A DNA stretch of 64,000 nt from Oenanthe sinensis (lineage: Eukaryota > Streptophyta > Magnoliopsida > Apiales > Apiaceae): contig CM053794.1 of NCBI GenBank assembly GCA_028671895.1, forward strand, positions 40,130,501-40,194,500, given 5' to 3'. Of this stretch, positions 25,511-36,385 are shown in pieces. The position numbers and the translations under genes are program-made. Numbering within the stretch: the first letter of the stretch is position 1; every line of letters begins with the position of its first letter. The notes beneath the pieces were generated by a model. The model made no database searches. It was given only the letters and a program-made list of their open reading frames with translations, and was not told the origin of the DNA.

Positions 25511-26229
25511 GGGTTGTCATATTTGCACACCCTAAACTTATAATTAAACACTCTCTTCTCATATTTAACTTAATTATATATGTTTTGTCCACTTTATCCC
25601 CAATATTCATTTGTAATTATAATTTGAATTTCACGTATTAATGTAATTTTAATATATTAATTATTTTTTAAATTTAATTTTTTAGACTAGTAAAATATAC
25701 AAATATAATTTTCCAAATTATAAGATTAGTTTTTACTATAGCTAGAGTATGAATGTTTTTATATATAATATTATATAAAATTAAAAATTATTAAAATTGT
25801 AAATAAAAAATATTTTTTTTAAAAAAAACTATATTGTTGAAAAATTATTGGCTTGCCTTCTTATTTTTTTGCTAAGTGTGTTTTCGCCTTTTTTATACAT
25901 TAATATGTCAATATCATAACGTAATTATAAAAATTTAGAATTTTAGAAAAAATTCAATTTATAATCTCGATGAAAAAATGAATATAATATAGTATTATTT
26001 GTTATTAAGGATCATATTACTTGGCACCTAAACTTTTAAACTTTTTTTAAAAAAATTAAAATGTAGAATAAATACACCACTAAAGGTATGAAAATAGTTA
26101 ATTTAGAAAAAATTATATTTAAAAATTAATATTGAGATGAAGGTAAATTTGATAATATAAAATTAATTTAGTAAAATATGATCGAAGGGTGTATAACTAT
26201 AAATTAAGAGTGTGCATATATCACAACCC
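25511..26229. mobile_element. hAT-like MITE with 8-bp target duplication
   Basis: Inverted terminal repeats of about 45 bases begin GGGTTGTCATATTTGCACACCC on the left; the right end reads, on the other strand, GGGTTGTGATATATGCACAC. Exact 8-bp copies of TTTAAAAT flank the element (25,503-25,510 and 26,230-26,237). Eight-base duplications are the mark of hAT transposases. The 719-bp interior has no coding capacity. A second, unpaired left end of the same family (GGGTAGTGATATTTGCACACCC) sits directly beside it at about 26,242. Confidence 0.85.
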
Positions 26230-26679
26230 TTTAAAATTAGGGTAGTGATATTTGCACACCCTAAAATTATAGTTGCACACCTTTATTGATTTATTTGACC
26301 AAATTACCTCTACTTTATTCTACATTATTTATTGCATTTATTCATTTAAACTGAAATATTTTCAAAAATTTTAATTACACTATAATTGTTATTATTTCTT
26401 GATTTTATTTTATTATTATATTTTTAAATACATCTAAATTGTTATTATTTTACACGGCATAATCTTACATGTACTTTGCCTAATAATTATTTGAATTGTT
26501 TGGTTCTGAGTAATTATTTCATATATATTTTCTAATTGAATATTTTTATATAAATGGATAAACTTTAGTTCAATTAAAATATAATTTAAAATTATAATAA
26601 GCATTACAAATAAGAAACATGAAAAAATCAAAATATTTTTAAAAAATTATTGTAGAAATATAGAAGTGGCATTAACCGT

Positions 26680-27189
26680 ACTAAAAAATTTAATTAAAAA
26701 AATAAAATTATATTAATATAAATTAAGGAGTTATTACATAAAAACCGGATTTTTATATATAAAAGTCAATAATTTATGTAAATTTTGATAGAGTTGTCGT
26801 AGTGTTGATAAAAAATTATTAATATAAACATTAATAACAATAATATCTTAATTAAAATTTAATTTAAATATTCAATGTATACTTTACTACTTGTTATTTA
26901 TCATTATTTTATAACTAAGAATTAGACTGACAAATTATTTATTAAAAATTTAATCTAAAAAATAAAATAAAATAAATATAAATTAAGTACCTATTTCATA
27001 AAAAAACATATTTTTATATACAAAAACCAATAATTTATGTAAATTTTGATAGAGTTATCATATTGTCGATAAAAATTAATTATCAATATAAATGATGATA
27101 ATAATAATAATATAACAATAATATCTCAATTAAAATTTAATTTAAATATTCAATGTATATTATACTACTTGTTATTTATCATTATTTTG
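26680..27189. repeat. Diverged tandem duplication, about 260-280 bp per unit
   Basis: Two head-to-tail copies of an AT-rich segment share stretches such as AATTTATGTAAATTTTGATA (26,771 and 27,032) and TTAAATATTCAATGTATA (about 26,864 and 27,142). The second copy is cut off at the point where the copia LTR begins: copy 1 continues TCATTATTTTATAACT, but copy 2 runs into TGTTAGGAATT. Confidence 0.8.
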
Positions 27190-28680
27190 TGTTAGGAATT
27201 CTGAGATTTGATGATAACAAATTATTTAGAAATATAATAGAGTTTTAAATTTTAATTGTAACTGGTTAGGAAACCAGTTATCAGTTGAAAATTTGTTAAT
27301 CAACTGATAAATTGGATTTTAAGAATTGATTCGTGTTTCATTATTAATTGATAGTAATATATTGATGGATGATGTGAACTAATCGACTGATATTTATTGA
27401 CTTCAATTAATAGCTCTTCAACGGATGTGAAGAATGACTGATCAATTATAAATATTCTAGGTCAGTGTTGGACCAAATCAAGCCTACTTTATATAATTGT
27501 TTGTCTTGCTGTAACATGTTTTATACTTCTGTATTAGATTAGTGACTTAATCAATTCTATGTATATTTGCAGTTAGAAGTGTGATCAAATTGTATTCCTA
27601 AGTTGTAATTTAAAGTCAAGAATAAAGTATGTTAGAAGATTCAAGTTGAATCATGCAACAAACCAAAGAAGGCTATTTAAAGAATAAGGAATGCAGTCTG
27701 AGAATTTGACTAAGGCAAATGAACATTCGAGAAGTCACATCATCTGAGAAGTCATAAATATGCAATTTTTCGAGAAGTCTCAATATACTCATTATTTCAG
27801 TATTCGATCGAAAAATTCTCATTCGAGAATTCAGGATATTGAAGTCAATCGAGTAATGTGAAAAAGTACACATTAGAGAAGTCCAGTAAAACAATTCGAG
27901 AAGTCAGTCAAAGGAGCATTCGAGAAATGATAAATCTGAACCAATCGAGAAGTCTTAGTTTCAAGTGATCATTCGAGAAGTCTAGTCTAATCGAGAAGTC
28001 ACAGCCTGTACTCAATCGAGAAGTCAATCACTATGACTTCTCAAAGCAATTTCAACAGAGTACTCGACTGCTCCAAATAGCTATTTTCAAGGAGAATTGC
28101 AGAAGAACAAGACATATAATTTGCAGCTTTGTCTTTGCAGGACAAGTCAAGCCTGTGAAGATAGAGACAAGTCTACAATGAAGCTGGGAAGATAAGCAAG
28201 ACAAAAGACAAAAGATATAAGGCTGAACATAACAGACTGTCAAAACAAGTGTTATCTAGAAATAAATAATAGTCAAATGTAAAGTATTTCTTGTTTATTT
28301 CTAGTTTTAACTAAACTGTCTTATGTGAGCATGTGTCATAGGACATGTTGTCTATATATTTTATGCACAACCTCATTAGACAGTGTCTTTGGATTTGTAT
28401 CAAGTGTATTCATACCTTGTAATCTTCCTAGAATAAGAAGCTGAAATTCAATTAGAATTTCAGATTGTAGCAAAGTTCATTCTAATACAATTAGATTGAA
28501 AATTACATATGGTGTTTACTTTACTTATTGTTTTATGTTCTTGCAAACACCTAACTTGTTTCAACAGACTCTCGTTCAAACAACAAACAGTTCATCACAG
28601 TTTAAAAGGAGTAAAAATCTTTGAAGTATACATTCACCCCCCCCCCATCTGTAAACTTTTGGGACTCTTAATTCCTAACA
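27190..28680 (+). mobile_element. 5' LTR of a copia-type retrotransposon
   Basis: The repeat begins TGTTAGGAATT and ends AATTCCTAACA, an 11-base terminal inverted repeat in the TG...CA form. A TATA-like CTATATATTTTATGC (about 28,351-28,365) marks the probable U3/R region, a C-run near 28,637-28,647 lies close to the end, and the primer-binding site follows three bases later. U3 carries seven exact and several degenerate copies of TCGAGAAGTC, and a hairpin formed by TTATCAGTTGA and its complement (27,278-27,310). No 3' LTR is present in the window, so the element is truncated. Confidence 0.85.
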
Positions 28681-28682
28681 AG

Positions 28683-28694
28683 TGGCATCAGAGC
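28683..28694 (+). promoter_or_regulatory. Primer-binding site (initiator tRNA-Met type)
   Basis: TGGCATCAGAGC two bases after the LTR differs at one base from the usual plant TGGTATCAGAGC, which pairs with the 3' end of initiator tRNA-Met to prime reverse transcription. Confidence 0.85.
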
Positions 28695-28730
28695 TAGGCT
28701 GTTAACATACATACTGTTTAAAATATCAAG

Positions 28731-29355
28731 ATGAGTTCTCAAAATCTAAGCAGTATAAAGATTCCTCCTTTTGACAGAGAAAACTACAACTTATGGAAGA
28801 GGAAAATGTTGATGTTCATAAAGGCTGCAAACTCTATGTACCCAGACATATTGAAAAATGACCCTTTCATGCCAGTAACACTGGTTCCTGAAACTACCAG
28901 TGGTTATGAAGTTATCCCTGCAACATGGATACCTAATGATCCATCTTAGTATACAAATACCGAAAAAGAGAAGGTGTTTCTTGACAACAATCTAATGCTC
29001 ATACTAATAGAGTCGCTAGACATTATCATGTATAATAATATTGTCAACTGCACATCTGCTAAACACATATGAGAAACCATAGAAATTCTGTGTAAATGAA
29101 CTGAAGAGGTAAGGGATAATCAAAAGGCAGCTACTTGTTTCACAGCATGAGGTCTTTATATCAAAATTAAATGAAGGCATAACTGAAGTATTTGAGAGTT
29201 TGAAGAAATTCATCAATGACTTTCAACTTCATGGGAAGTACTATGAAACAAAGGAGAAAAACATGAAGTTCTTGTTGACTCTCCCAGAACATCTGGAACA
29301 CAAAATCTCTGCAATAAGAGAGGGAAGAGATCTAACAAAATTTCCACTCGAATGC
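28731..29355 (+). pseudogene. Broken copia gag
   Basis: The reading frame starts MSSQNLSSIKIPPFDRENYN and continues LWKRKMLMFIKA, the N-terminal Gag signature of plant Ty1/copia elements (F-D-G/R-x-N-Y-x-x-W). It is interrupted by a TAG at 28,947 and a TGA near 29,069, both at positions where the family normally has Trp, and by a frameshift near 29,115. The frame then resumes as KKFINDFQLHGKYYETKEKN up to HKISAIREGRDLT, and similarity stops abruptly near 29,350. The zinc knuckle, protease, integrase and reverse transcriptase are absent, so it cannot function. Confidence 0.88.
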
Positions 29356-29860
29356 GACCATAGTCGGTCAAATTTAAGTCGATCAAAAATATTCGGTCAC
29401 ATTTAACCGTGTGTTTTTTTGTAGTGCGACCCATGCTCGTTTGATTGCGTGTGTTTACTTCCCTCGAAAAGTATTTAGTTTCTATATAAAGTTTTTGAAA
29501 AGTTGATGAATACTATATTTGAGTGTATTACAGAAAGTACACTTTCTATATAAATCATTAAAGGAGAGTGGATAAATTACTTACTGCATTATGTGAAAAT
29601 TTTAATTTATCAAAAAATACACTTTTTATATAAATATTAACTAAACAATATTATAATATATTATTTTCTAAAAACTAATTTTTTAAATATTTATACGTCA
29701 ACCAGCATCTTATCTTAAACTATACCTGAGCGGCTGCCGGCTACCCATTGGCCATTAGTATTAGTATGTACACGATTCCCGCCTAAGTTGCTAATTATGC
29801 ATGTGCCGAAGGTTCACGAAAAAGGTTACCCAACTTGGTTCAACCACCTAGGTCTTATTT

Positions 29861-30062
29861 AATACTCCGTACTCCCTTGTTATTTTAACTTTTTATGGGT
29901 AACGCACATAAAAATATAATTTTATAAATTGTTTTCTAAAATTTCTTTTATTAAATTTTTATTTAGAAAAATAAAATTCAAAAAATAATTCATAAAAATA
30001 TATTTTTATGCGCGTTAAAATACACGTAAAAAGTCAAATGAACAATTAAAAATGAACGGATA
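29861..30062. mobile_element. Foldback MITE remnant
   Basis: Two arms can pair: TTTTTATGGGTAACGCACATAAAAATATA near 29,890 and its degenerate inverse, TATATTTTTATGCGCGTTAAAAT, near 30,000-30,020, continuing outward to ACTCCC and GAACGGAT ends. It resembles the Stowaway-like elements elsewhere in the window but is too worn to delimit well. Confidence 0.45.
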
Positions 30063-32907
30063 AAGTTTTTTTTCCCTGTCAGGAGATAAACTCCATAATT
30101 GAAAAATCTCAAAATCTCAGGAAACAGTGATTCATCGAGGGGTTTCGTTTCTTTCATTCAAGAAAAGTCATCATCTAACTAAAAAACAAGCAAGATGTCT
30201 CCGGCTGCTTAGACGATAAAATCTTATATCTGACCAAAAACGTTCATAAGCTCCGAATCTAAGAGGCCAGTATGCATAACTTCCTTGATATGTCCTTCAT
30301 TATCTTCAAATGGAGGGAGTATTTATTTTACCTATTTTAATGTTTGCTTGATTTTTGTATACACGTTTTAAAATATTTTGATTGTATATTACTATCATTA
30401 TTATTTTAATAAATAAAACTATGTAATAAACATTTAAAATAATTATTCTATCTATATAGTTAAAATATTATATATGCAGAAAAATAAAAAAAACAAATAT
30501 TAAAAATAAAGGAGCAGTAGTAGTATACTGCTTATCATGACACAAAGAAAATGCCATGCTCGATCTGCTTGTTTGTTGTTCTTGTAAATATAGAATGATC
30601 AACCCATATATGCAGCAGCTATACATAATTGTTAAAATAATATATGATTTCGTAAGAATGATCCTGTTAAGAACTCTTTCTATTTTAAAATAACCGGTAA
30701 TTTAACGCTAATTATCTGGATTTTGGAATTTCAATCTTGTTTTGAGATTTGCATTTTACCCGGTCTCTCGCGCATTCTGGGTGGAGCATTTATAATTTTG
30801 CTAGGCAAATCGCCTAATAGCTTTTGGACTGCGTTCATACAATTTCATGAATCTGAAAATTTGTTATGTCACTATAATTGTATATACCACCATTCCTTGC
30901 TCTACTTAATTTGTAGGTAATTAGTAGGTAGGAGCAAATCGAGTTTTATCATATTTCTTTTCTTTTCTTTTTTTGAAAAGGAAAATCAATTCAATAATAA
31001 AAAGTAATACGGTATATGCAAATACAATCGAAATTGAACAAATACTTATCGCTGTTGAATTCTTCTTTTTTAAGAGACAACTAGACGATTTTTTAAAGAT
31101 AATATGAATATATGTACTCGTTGTGGCCTGACTATTTTGAGCAATCAAGAAAAATTGAAAATTTATTAAAGGAAAACAAGAGATTAATTAAGAAAAACGA
31201 AAAAGTAAAAAATGATTTGGACTTTAGGGCGGCCGCTTAAGGGAGAGATTTATTATTATCATATTTCTTGAAAATAATATGACATTGTTTTAAAAAATAG
31301 AGAAAGAAAATAATATGATACAGAACATTTTATTACATGTTTTTAATAATATTATTTATTTTTACTTATTATTATTATATATTAAGTTCTAATTAACTAT
31401 AACTTTGGAGTGAATAAAATGAAGAAAATAAATATTTTATTAATAAAAATAATATGAAAAATTATTGTAAATTCCTTATTTACAAGTATAAGAGAAACAT
31501 ATATCCTAATCTTTAAATAATCATTATGATATTATTGGAACACCGTGTTTTTACTAAATTCTTTAATTTTAACTAAGAAATCCCTATAGCTAAAGCTATT
31601 AGACTTATTCTAAGAATATGTTCAGTTTCTTATTAGACTAAAATATCCAGTATGCCCCATATATATTTGTTAATAAAAAATATTTCTTTTAGTCATATTT
31701 ATATCATTTTATATCTAAATTAAATAATTACTTTTCAAAAAATCAGAAGAATATACCTAGCTATTCATAAACAAAAGATTATTATTTTTGTTTAAAAAAT
31801 GATTATTTTTAACATAACATCAAAATGATATAAATTTCATGCTATTTAATTTTATATTTCACACAGACAGATGACTTAATAGAATGAATATTTCACTAAT
31901 AAATTTCAGAGATACTAGGTAGTCCAAGTTATTTACTGATAAAAATTCACAGTTTCACACACTATCCCGCCTTTTATTCCTATATATCTAAGGGTTAATT
32001 TGTTAAATCTGAACATAAATTATCTGAATAATTAAGATTTTTGAATGAATCAATTTTTGAATTATTATTATAAAAACTGAATAAACTATTTGTTAAAATT
32101 TGAATCAAATTTTCTGAATGGTTTAAATATAATTCAAAAAGTAAATAGTAGAAAATTCATAAATTCTCATATACAATTTAAATTTTATTAATATTAAAAA
32201 CATTAATAATTATATCTAATAAAATATATTTAAAATTATCACTTAACATATATCTTATAATTGTTAAAAAACCATTTATAAAATAGATTACAAATCAAAA
32301 ACAATAACGATACAATAAAATGCATTTATAAATAATAATTATTTCATATAAGTATAACAACATAGTTTTATAGTTGACATAAAACAATAAAAAATAATGA
32401 GAACAAAAAAACATGCAAGTTATATATAACTGAACTACTAAAGTAACAATATAGATGTGAGTTTTTTTATATGAATGGTTCATGTTGGTTTTTCTATCTT
32501 ACTGAGTCAGCTGTTTTTGCATTCATTCAGAAATAATAAATGTTAAAACAATTGATCTGAACGAATCTTATTATTCCATTAAGTTCAGTTCAGCCGCCCC
32601 TTTGAGTTATAATCAAATGGCCCCTGAGTGGGTTATGAACTTCTGATATATCATGATGTATATTTCTTAGTGGGTTCTGATCGGAGATGCTCTTACAACA
32701 TAAAGAGTAAATACACAAAGTTAGTCAGCATGTTCGTCTGATCGCCGCTCCCGTCTAGAACTTATTATGGAAAGTAACAGAGACGTACAAAAAAGTCTTT
32801 GTGCAATCTCTCTTCTGTTGCAGCGCTACTAGAAGCAACTAGAAGTTAGCATAATTAAAGCATATTTGAAGATTATAAAAGGGCAGGCTAAAAGTTGACT
32901 ATATATA

Positions 32908-33134
32908 GGGCCTGTTTGGCAAAGGCCAACTTATGGAAATAAGGGCTTATTTTCGGAAAAAAGTAGGGATGTATGTACTTTTCAGAAATAAGCCCTTATT
33001 TTCAGAAAAAAGTAAGTTCATATTTGATTTTAAAATTCTAAAACAAATATTTATCTTTAAAAAAAATATGAAAATATGTAAAAAAAAATAAAAAATAAGC
33101 TACTTATTTTAAGTTTATGGAACCCCAAACACCC
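32908..33134. mobile_element. hAT-style MITE (227 bp)
   Basis: The element starts GGGCCTGTTTGGCAAAGG and ends CCCCAAACACCCA, so the ends are degenerate inverted repeats of the GGGCCTGTTTGG type. Internal direct and inverted copies of AATAAGGGCTTATTTTC give further foldback structure. No target duplication was identified. Confidence 0.6.
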
Positions 33135-33465
33135 ACATAATACACTGTGCAGTGTACACAGAATGACGCATGTGTTAAGATTCTTACATCCACAACCACA
33201 CCCATCCAATCTATCGCTAATTAATTTGTTGATTATAAGAATACGAGTTTTTAAAGATCAATAGATCATTATCGCATAAGTAGTCAATATTATCTTATGA
33301 GATGATTATAGAGTATTGCAAGAAAAAGGATTAATATCACCGACAATTTTAGTACATGTAAATGAGTAGTGGATGTAAATGAAACAAAGAGTTAAGTGTT
33401 AATGGCTCAAATCCTTAGATAAAGATTGTCATAGTATGACTTACGAGCAGTGGAGTGGCTGTGTT

Positions 33466-33630
33466 AGAGTAACTTCACTCCGGTGAGCCAACTAAAGTTA
33501 TTAAAAATGACAAATCATTAATAATATTATTATTTTATTTTATTTTCACTATAATAAAAAGTCAACAAGAATGTTACGTCACATGATATTTTAGCACTAT
33601 TTTTAGTACCCGATTGAAATTACTCTTGAA
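33466..33630. mobile_element. Short MITE with AGAGTAA ends
   Basis: The left end AGAGTAACTTCACTCCGG and the right end, on the other strand, AAGAGTAATTTCAATCGGG pair over about 18 bases with mismatches. The middle is AT-rich and non-coding. Confidence 0.45.
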
Positions 33631-34655
33631 CTCCCAAAAGAAGCTTTAAGATGGTACAGATCGAGCATGGTTAAAAGCATTTGTCTCATTTGACAAAACT
33701 CATGTAAAATTGTGAGATTATTTTTTCAGTCAAAAGTTGACATCAATGACTTAACCGGCCAGTTGAAAAAGAAAGCTAATAAGATCATCTAGAAGATCAT
33801 GTCTTTACATGTTTGTGTGCGTGAGTGAGCATGTCTCGACCAATTGATGGCGCAGTTTTTGCTGTAAGTGGGAAAAATCATAATGATGTATTTGACTTGT
33901 ATATATTAATTAAGTCGTCATAACTCATTATCTGTGCGCTATATATGATCTGTTATATATACAGATACAGATTAATATTGTGATATATTTTCTACTCCGA
34001 TATACAGTTATTTGGATTACAAGAAACTCTATTTCAAAACTGCTAATTATTTATAATTGCAAGCCCACAGAATTGGCAAACCTTGGGCGGGGAAATAATA
34101 TTAGTACTATGTAATAATGAAGACATACAAATTATATTTATGTGTGGCAGGTACTGCGCCTTTTTCTCGACATATAAATAAATCATCTACATAAATCTCA
34201 TGTGACTATAGATGAACTCAAAGAATAAACACACGTTTTCGAGTGTGTACAAACCTTAATTTAGTCGCAGAAATTTGAAATAAAGAGAAAAGCATGATGC
34301 ATCTGCTTCTAACCAACTGATTTTTGTTCCCTTCCCACTGTTAAAACATGTGTGCAGTATAGTATGCCTACTCTACTTTCTTATTCATTCGGTTTGTCCA
34401 TGATGAACCGCAACTAATAATAATTCTTCTTAACTATTTTATTATACTCTAAACTTTGACATACGCAGCTTTTAGGAATCTTACCCGTGCTTCGCTTTGA
34501 CTTTATCGAACCTGCCGATAACTTTAAACAAACAAATGATCATATAATTTCAATTTTTTCCACAATAATTAAATAGACAGACATGTATAAGAGAAACATG
34601 ATTATTATATGATAGTCACTTTAATTACTTTATCTTATTGAAAGATATATATCCA

Positions 34656-34771
34656 AACGTGTTAGAAAATGGTTAACATGAGTTTACGATGATAACAGAA
34701 AATAATGTTAATGTAATAATTAAGTTATGTTCGTGGGAGCTAAGGATCGAGATAAAATTACTACTATAAAA
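34656..34771 (+). promoter_or_regulatory. CYP94C promoter elements
   Basis: A TATA box (TATAAAA, 34,765-34,771) lies about 100 bases upstream of the start codon. AACGTG at 34,656-34,661 is a G-box variant that MYC2-type factors can bind, which would fit the known jasmonate induction of CYP94C genes; a six-base match could be chance. Confidence 0.4.
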
Positions 34772-34873
34772 CAAGCATGGCCTCACTCCCCTCGTGTCTC
34801 CCTCACATAGTCACATTGGTACGCCTTTCTCTTTCACAACTTCTTATCTGTTATCTAATATATTTTTTCATCC

Positions 34874-36385
34874 ATGGAGTTTGAAGCTTCCTGGTTGTTG
34901 CAGTTCCTTCGCAGCCGTCTATCTTTCCTCATCTTCCCTATTATCATCACTCTGGTATTTTTTCTCTCCTGTTTTTACTTGGTCAAACCAAGAGTTTATT
35001 GCAAGTGTGATATCTGTCAGGCTTATATAACTTCAAGTTGGAGACTCCAGTTCCATAATCTCTGTGATTGGTACACTCATCTCCTACAAAATTCCCCTAC
35101 TAAAACCATACATATACATGTCCTTAATAACACCATCACAGCCAATCCCGCTAACGTTGAGTTCATGCTTAAAACAAAATTCGATAATTTCCCGAAAGGA
35201 AAATCTTTTTCGATGATCTTGGGCGATTTATTGGGCAGGGGCATATTTAACGTGGACGGTGATTTATGGAGGTTCCAAAGAAAAATAGCTAGCCTAGAGC
35301 TTGGCAAGACTTCAATAAGATCCTACGCTTTTCAAGTTGTGAATAATGAAATTCAGACCCGTCTTGTACCTCTTTTAACATCGTTTGTTGGAAAGGAAAA
35401 TAATGATGGTTCTAATTTAGATTTACAAGATGTTTTTAGTAGATTTTCTTTTGATAATATTTGTAGATTTTCATTTGGGCTGGACACCAAGTGCCTGGAG
35501 TTGTCTTTTCCTGTATCTGATTATGCTGCCTCCATGGATCTAGCGTCAAGATTGTCAGCTGAAAGAGCCTTGGCTGCTTCACCTCTGGTTTGGAAGATCA
35601 AAAGGTTGTTGAATATAGGTAGTGAGAAGAAGCTAAAAAAGAGTATCAAAATGATCAATAAGTTGGCCCAAGAAGTGATTCAACAAAAACGGAAAAAGGG
35701 CTTCTCAAATGATCAAGATTTGCTGTCAAGATTCATGGGTACCATAGATGATGATACATACCTTAGAGATATTGTAGTAAGTTTTGTTTTAGCCGGTCGT
35801 GACACGGTTGGTTCAGCTCTCACGAGCTTGTTTTGGCTATTGGCTAGCCATCCTTCTGTAGTTTCAGCTATCAGAGAAGAAGCGGACAGAGTCATTGGAA
35901 AGAATCAAGAACCAACCAACATCGAGCAAATGAGTGAGCTCCATTACTTGCAAGCCACAGTGTACGAAAGTATGAGGCTGTACCCACCTGTGCAATTTGA
36001 TTCCAAATTTTGCTTAAATGACGACGTTTTACCAGATAAAACGTTTGTTAAGAGTGAAACAAGGGTTACCTATCATCCGTACGCCATGGGTAGAATGGCT
36101 GAAATATGGGGACCCAATTGCTTGGAGTTCAAGCCAGAAAGGTGGTTAACTGATGGCGTTTTCTTTCAAGTGAACCCTTTTAAGTACCCCGTGTTTCAAG
36201 CAGGGATTAGGGTGTGTTTGGGAAAAGAAATGGCACTCATGGAGCTAAAAAGTGTGGCCTTGTCACTAGTGAGGCGATTTCATTTAGACTTGGCTTTGCC
36301 ATCTCACGAAATTACGCCGCGGTTTTCTCCTGGTCTCACCGCAGCTTTTAGTGGCGGATTACCCGTTTTGGTTCGTAAAATATAG
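34874..36385 (+). CDS. CYP94C: Cytochrome P450, CYP94C type (JA-Ile oxidation)
   Basis: A single-exon P450 of 503 residues. An N-terminal hydrophobic anchor (about residues 11-36) places it in the ER membrane. All hallmarks are intact: I-helix AGRDT (307-311), K-helix E365-x-x-R368, PERW (421-424) and heme-binding FQAGIRVCLG with cysteine C448. The segments CDICQAYITSSW, ILGDLLGRGIFNVDGD and YESMRLYPPVQFDSKFCLND match the CYP94C1 pattern rather than CYP94A, B or D. In Arabidopsis, CYP94C1 oxidises 12-hydroxy-jasmonoyl-isoleucine to the 12-carboxy form, switching off the hormone in the omega-oxidation pathway, and is induced by wounding. The family is typically intronless, as here. No defects were seen. 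Subfamily assignment is from motif recall, not alignment. Confidence 0.93.
   Translation: MEFEASWLLQFLRSRLSFLIFPIIITLVFFLSCFYLVKPRVYCKCDICQAYITSSWRLQFHNLCDWYTHLLQNSPTKTIHIHVLNNTITANPANVEFMLKTKFDNFPKGKSFSMILGDLLGRGIFNVDGDLWRFQRKIASLELGKTSIRSYAFQVVNNEIQTRLVPLLTSFVGKENNDGSNLDLQDVFSRFSFDNICRFSFGLDTKCLELSFPVSDYAASMDLASRLSAERALAASPLVWKIKRLLNIGSEKKLKKSIKMINKLAQEVIQQKRKKGFSNDQDLLSRFMGTIDDDTYLRDIVVSFVLAGRDTVGSALTSLFWLLASHPSVVSAIREEADRVIGKNQEPTNIEQMSELHYLQATVYESMRLYPPVQFDSKFCLNDDVLPDKTFVKSETRVTYHPYAMGRMAEIWGPNCLEFKPERWLTDGVFFQVNPFKYPVFQAGIRVCLGKEMALMELKSVALSLVRRFHLDLALPSHEITPRFSPGLTAAFSGGLPVLVRKI

Larger units (their letters stand above)
29356..34655. other. Gene-poor interval rich in small repeats
   Basis: No protein gene is supported. 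It contains a foldback repeat (29,861-30,062), a hAT-style MITE (32,908-33,134), a short element with AGAGTAA ends (33,466-33,630) and, around 31,990-32,600, AT-rich DNA with repeated TTCATTCAGA-like motifs that recur at 45,640-45,770. The 65-75 codon frames near 30,723 and 30,921 have no protein-like features. Confidence 0.5.

Noticed and set aside
27720..28030. Reading the TCGAGAAGTC array as a heat-shock element cluster
   Set aside because: The motif has GAA but lacks the alternating nGAAnnTTCn arrangement, so the ONSEN-type explanation does not fit the sequence.
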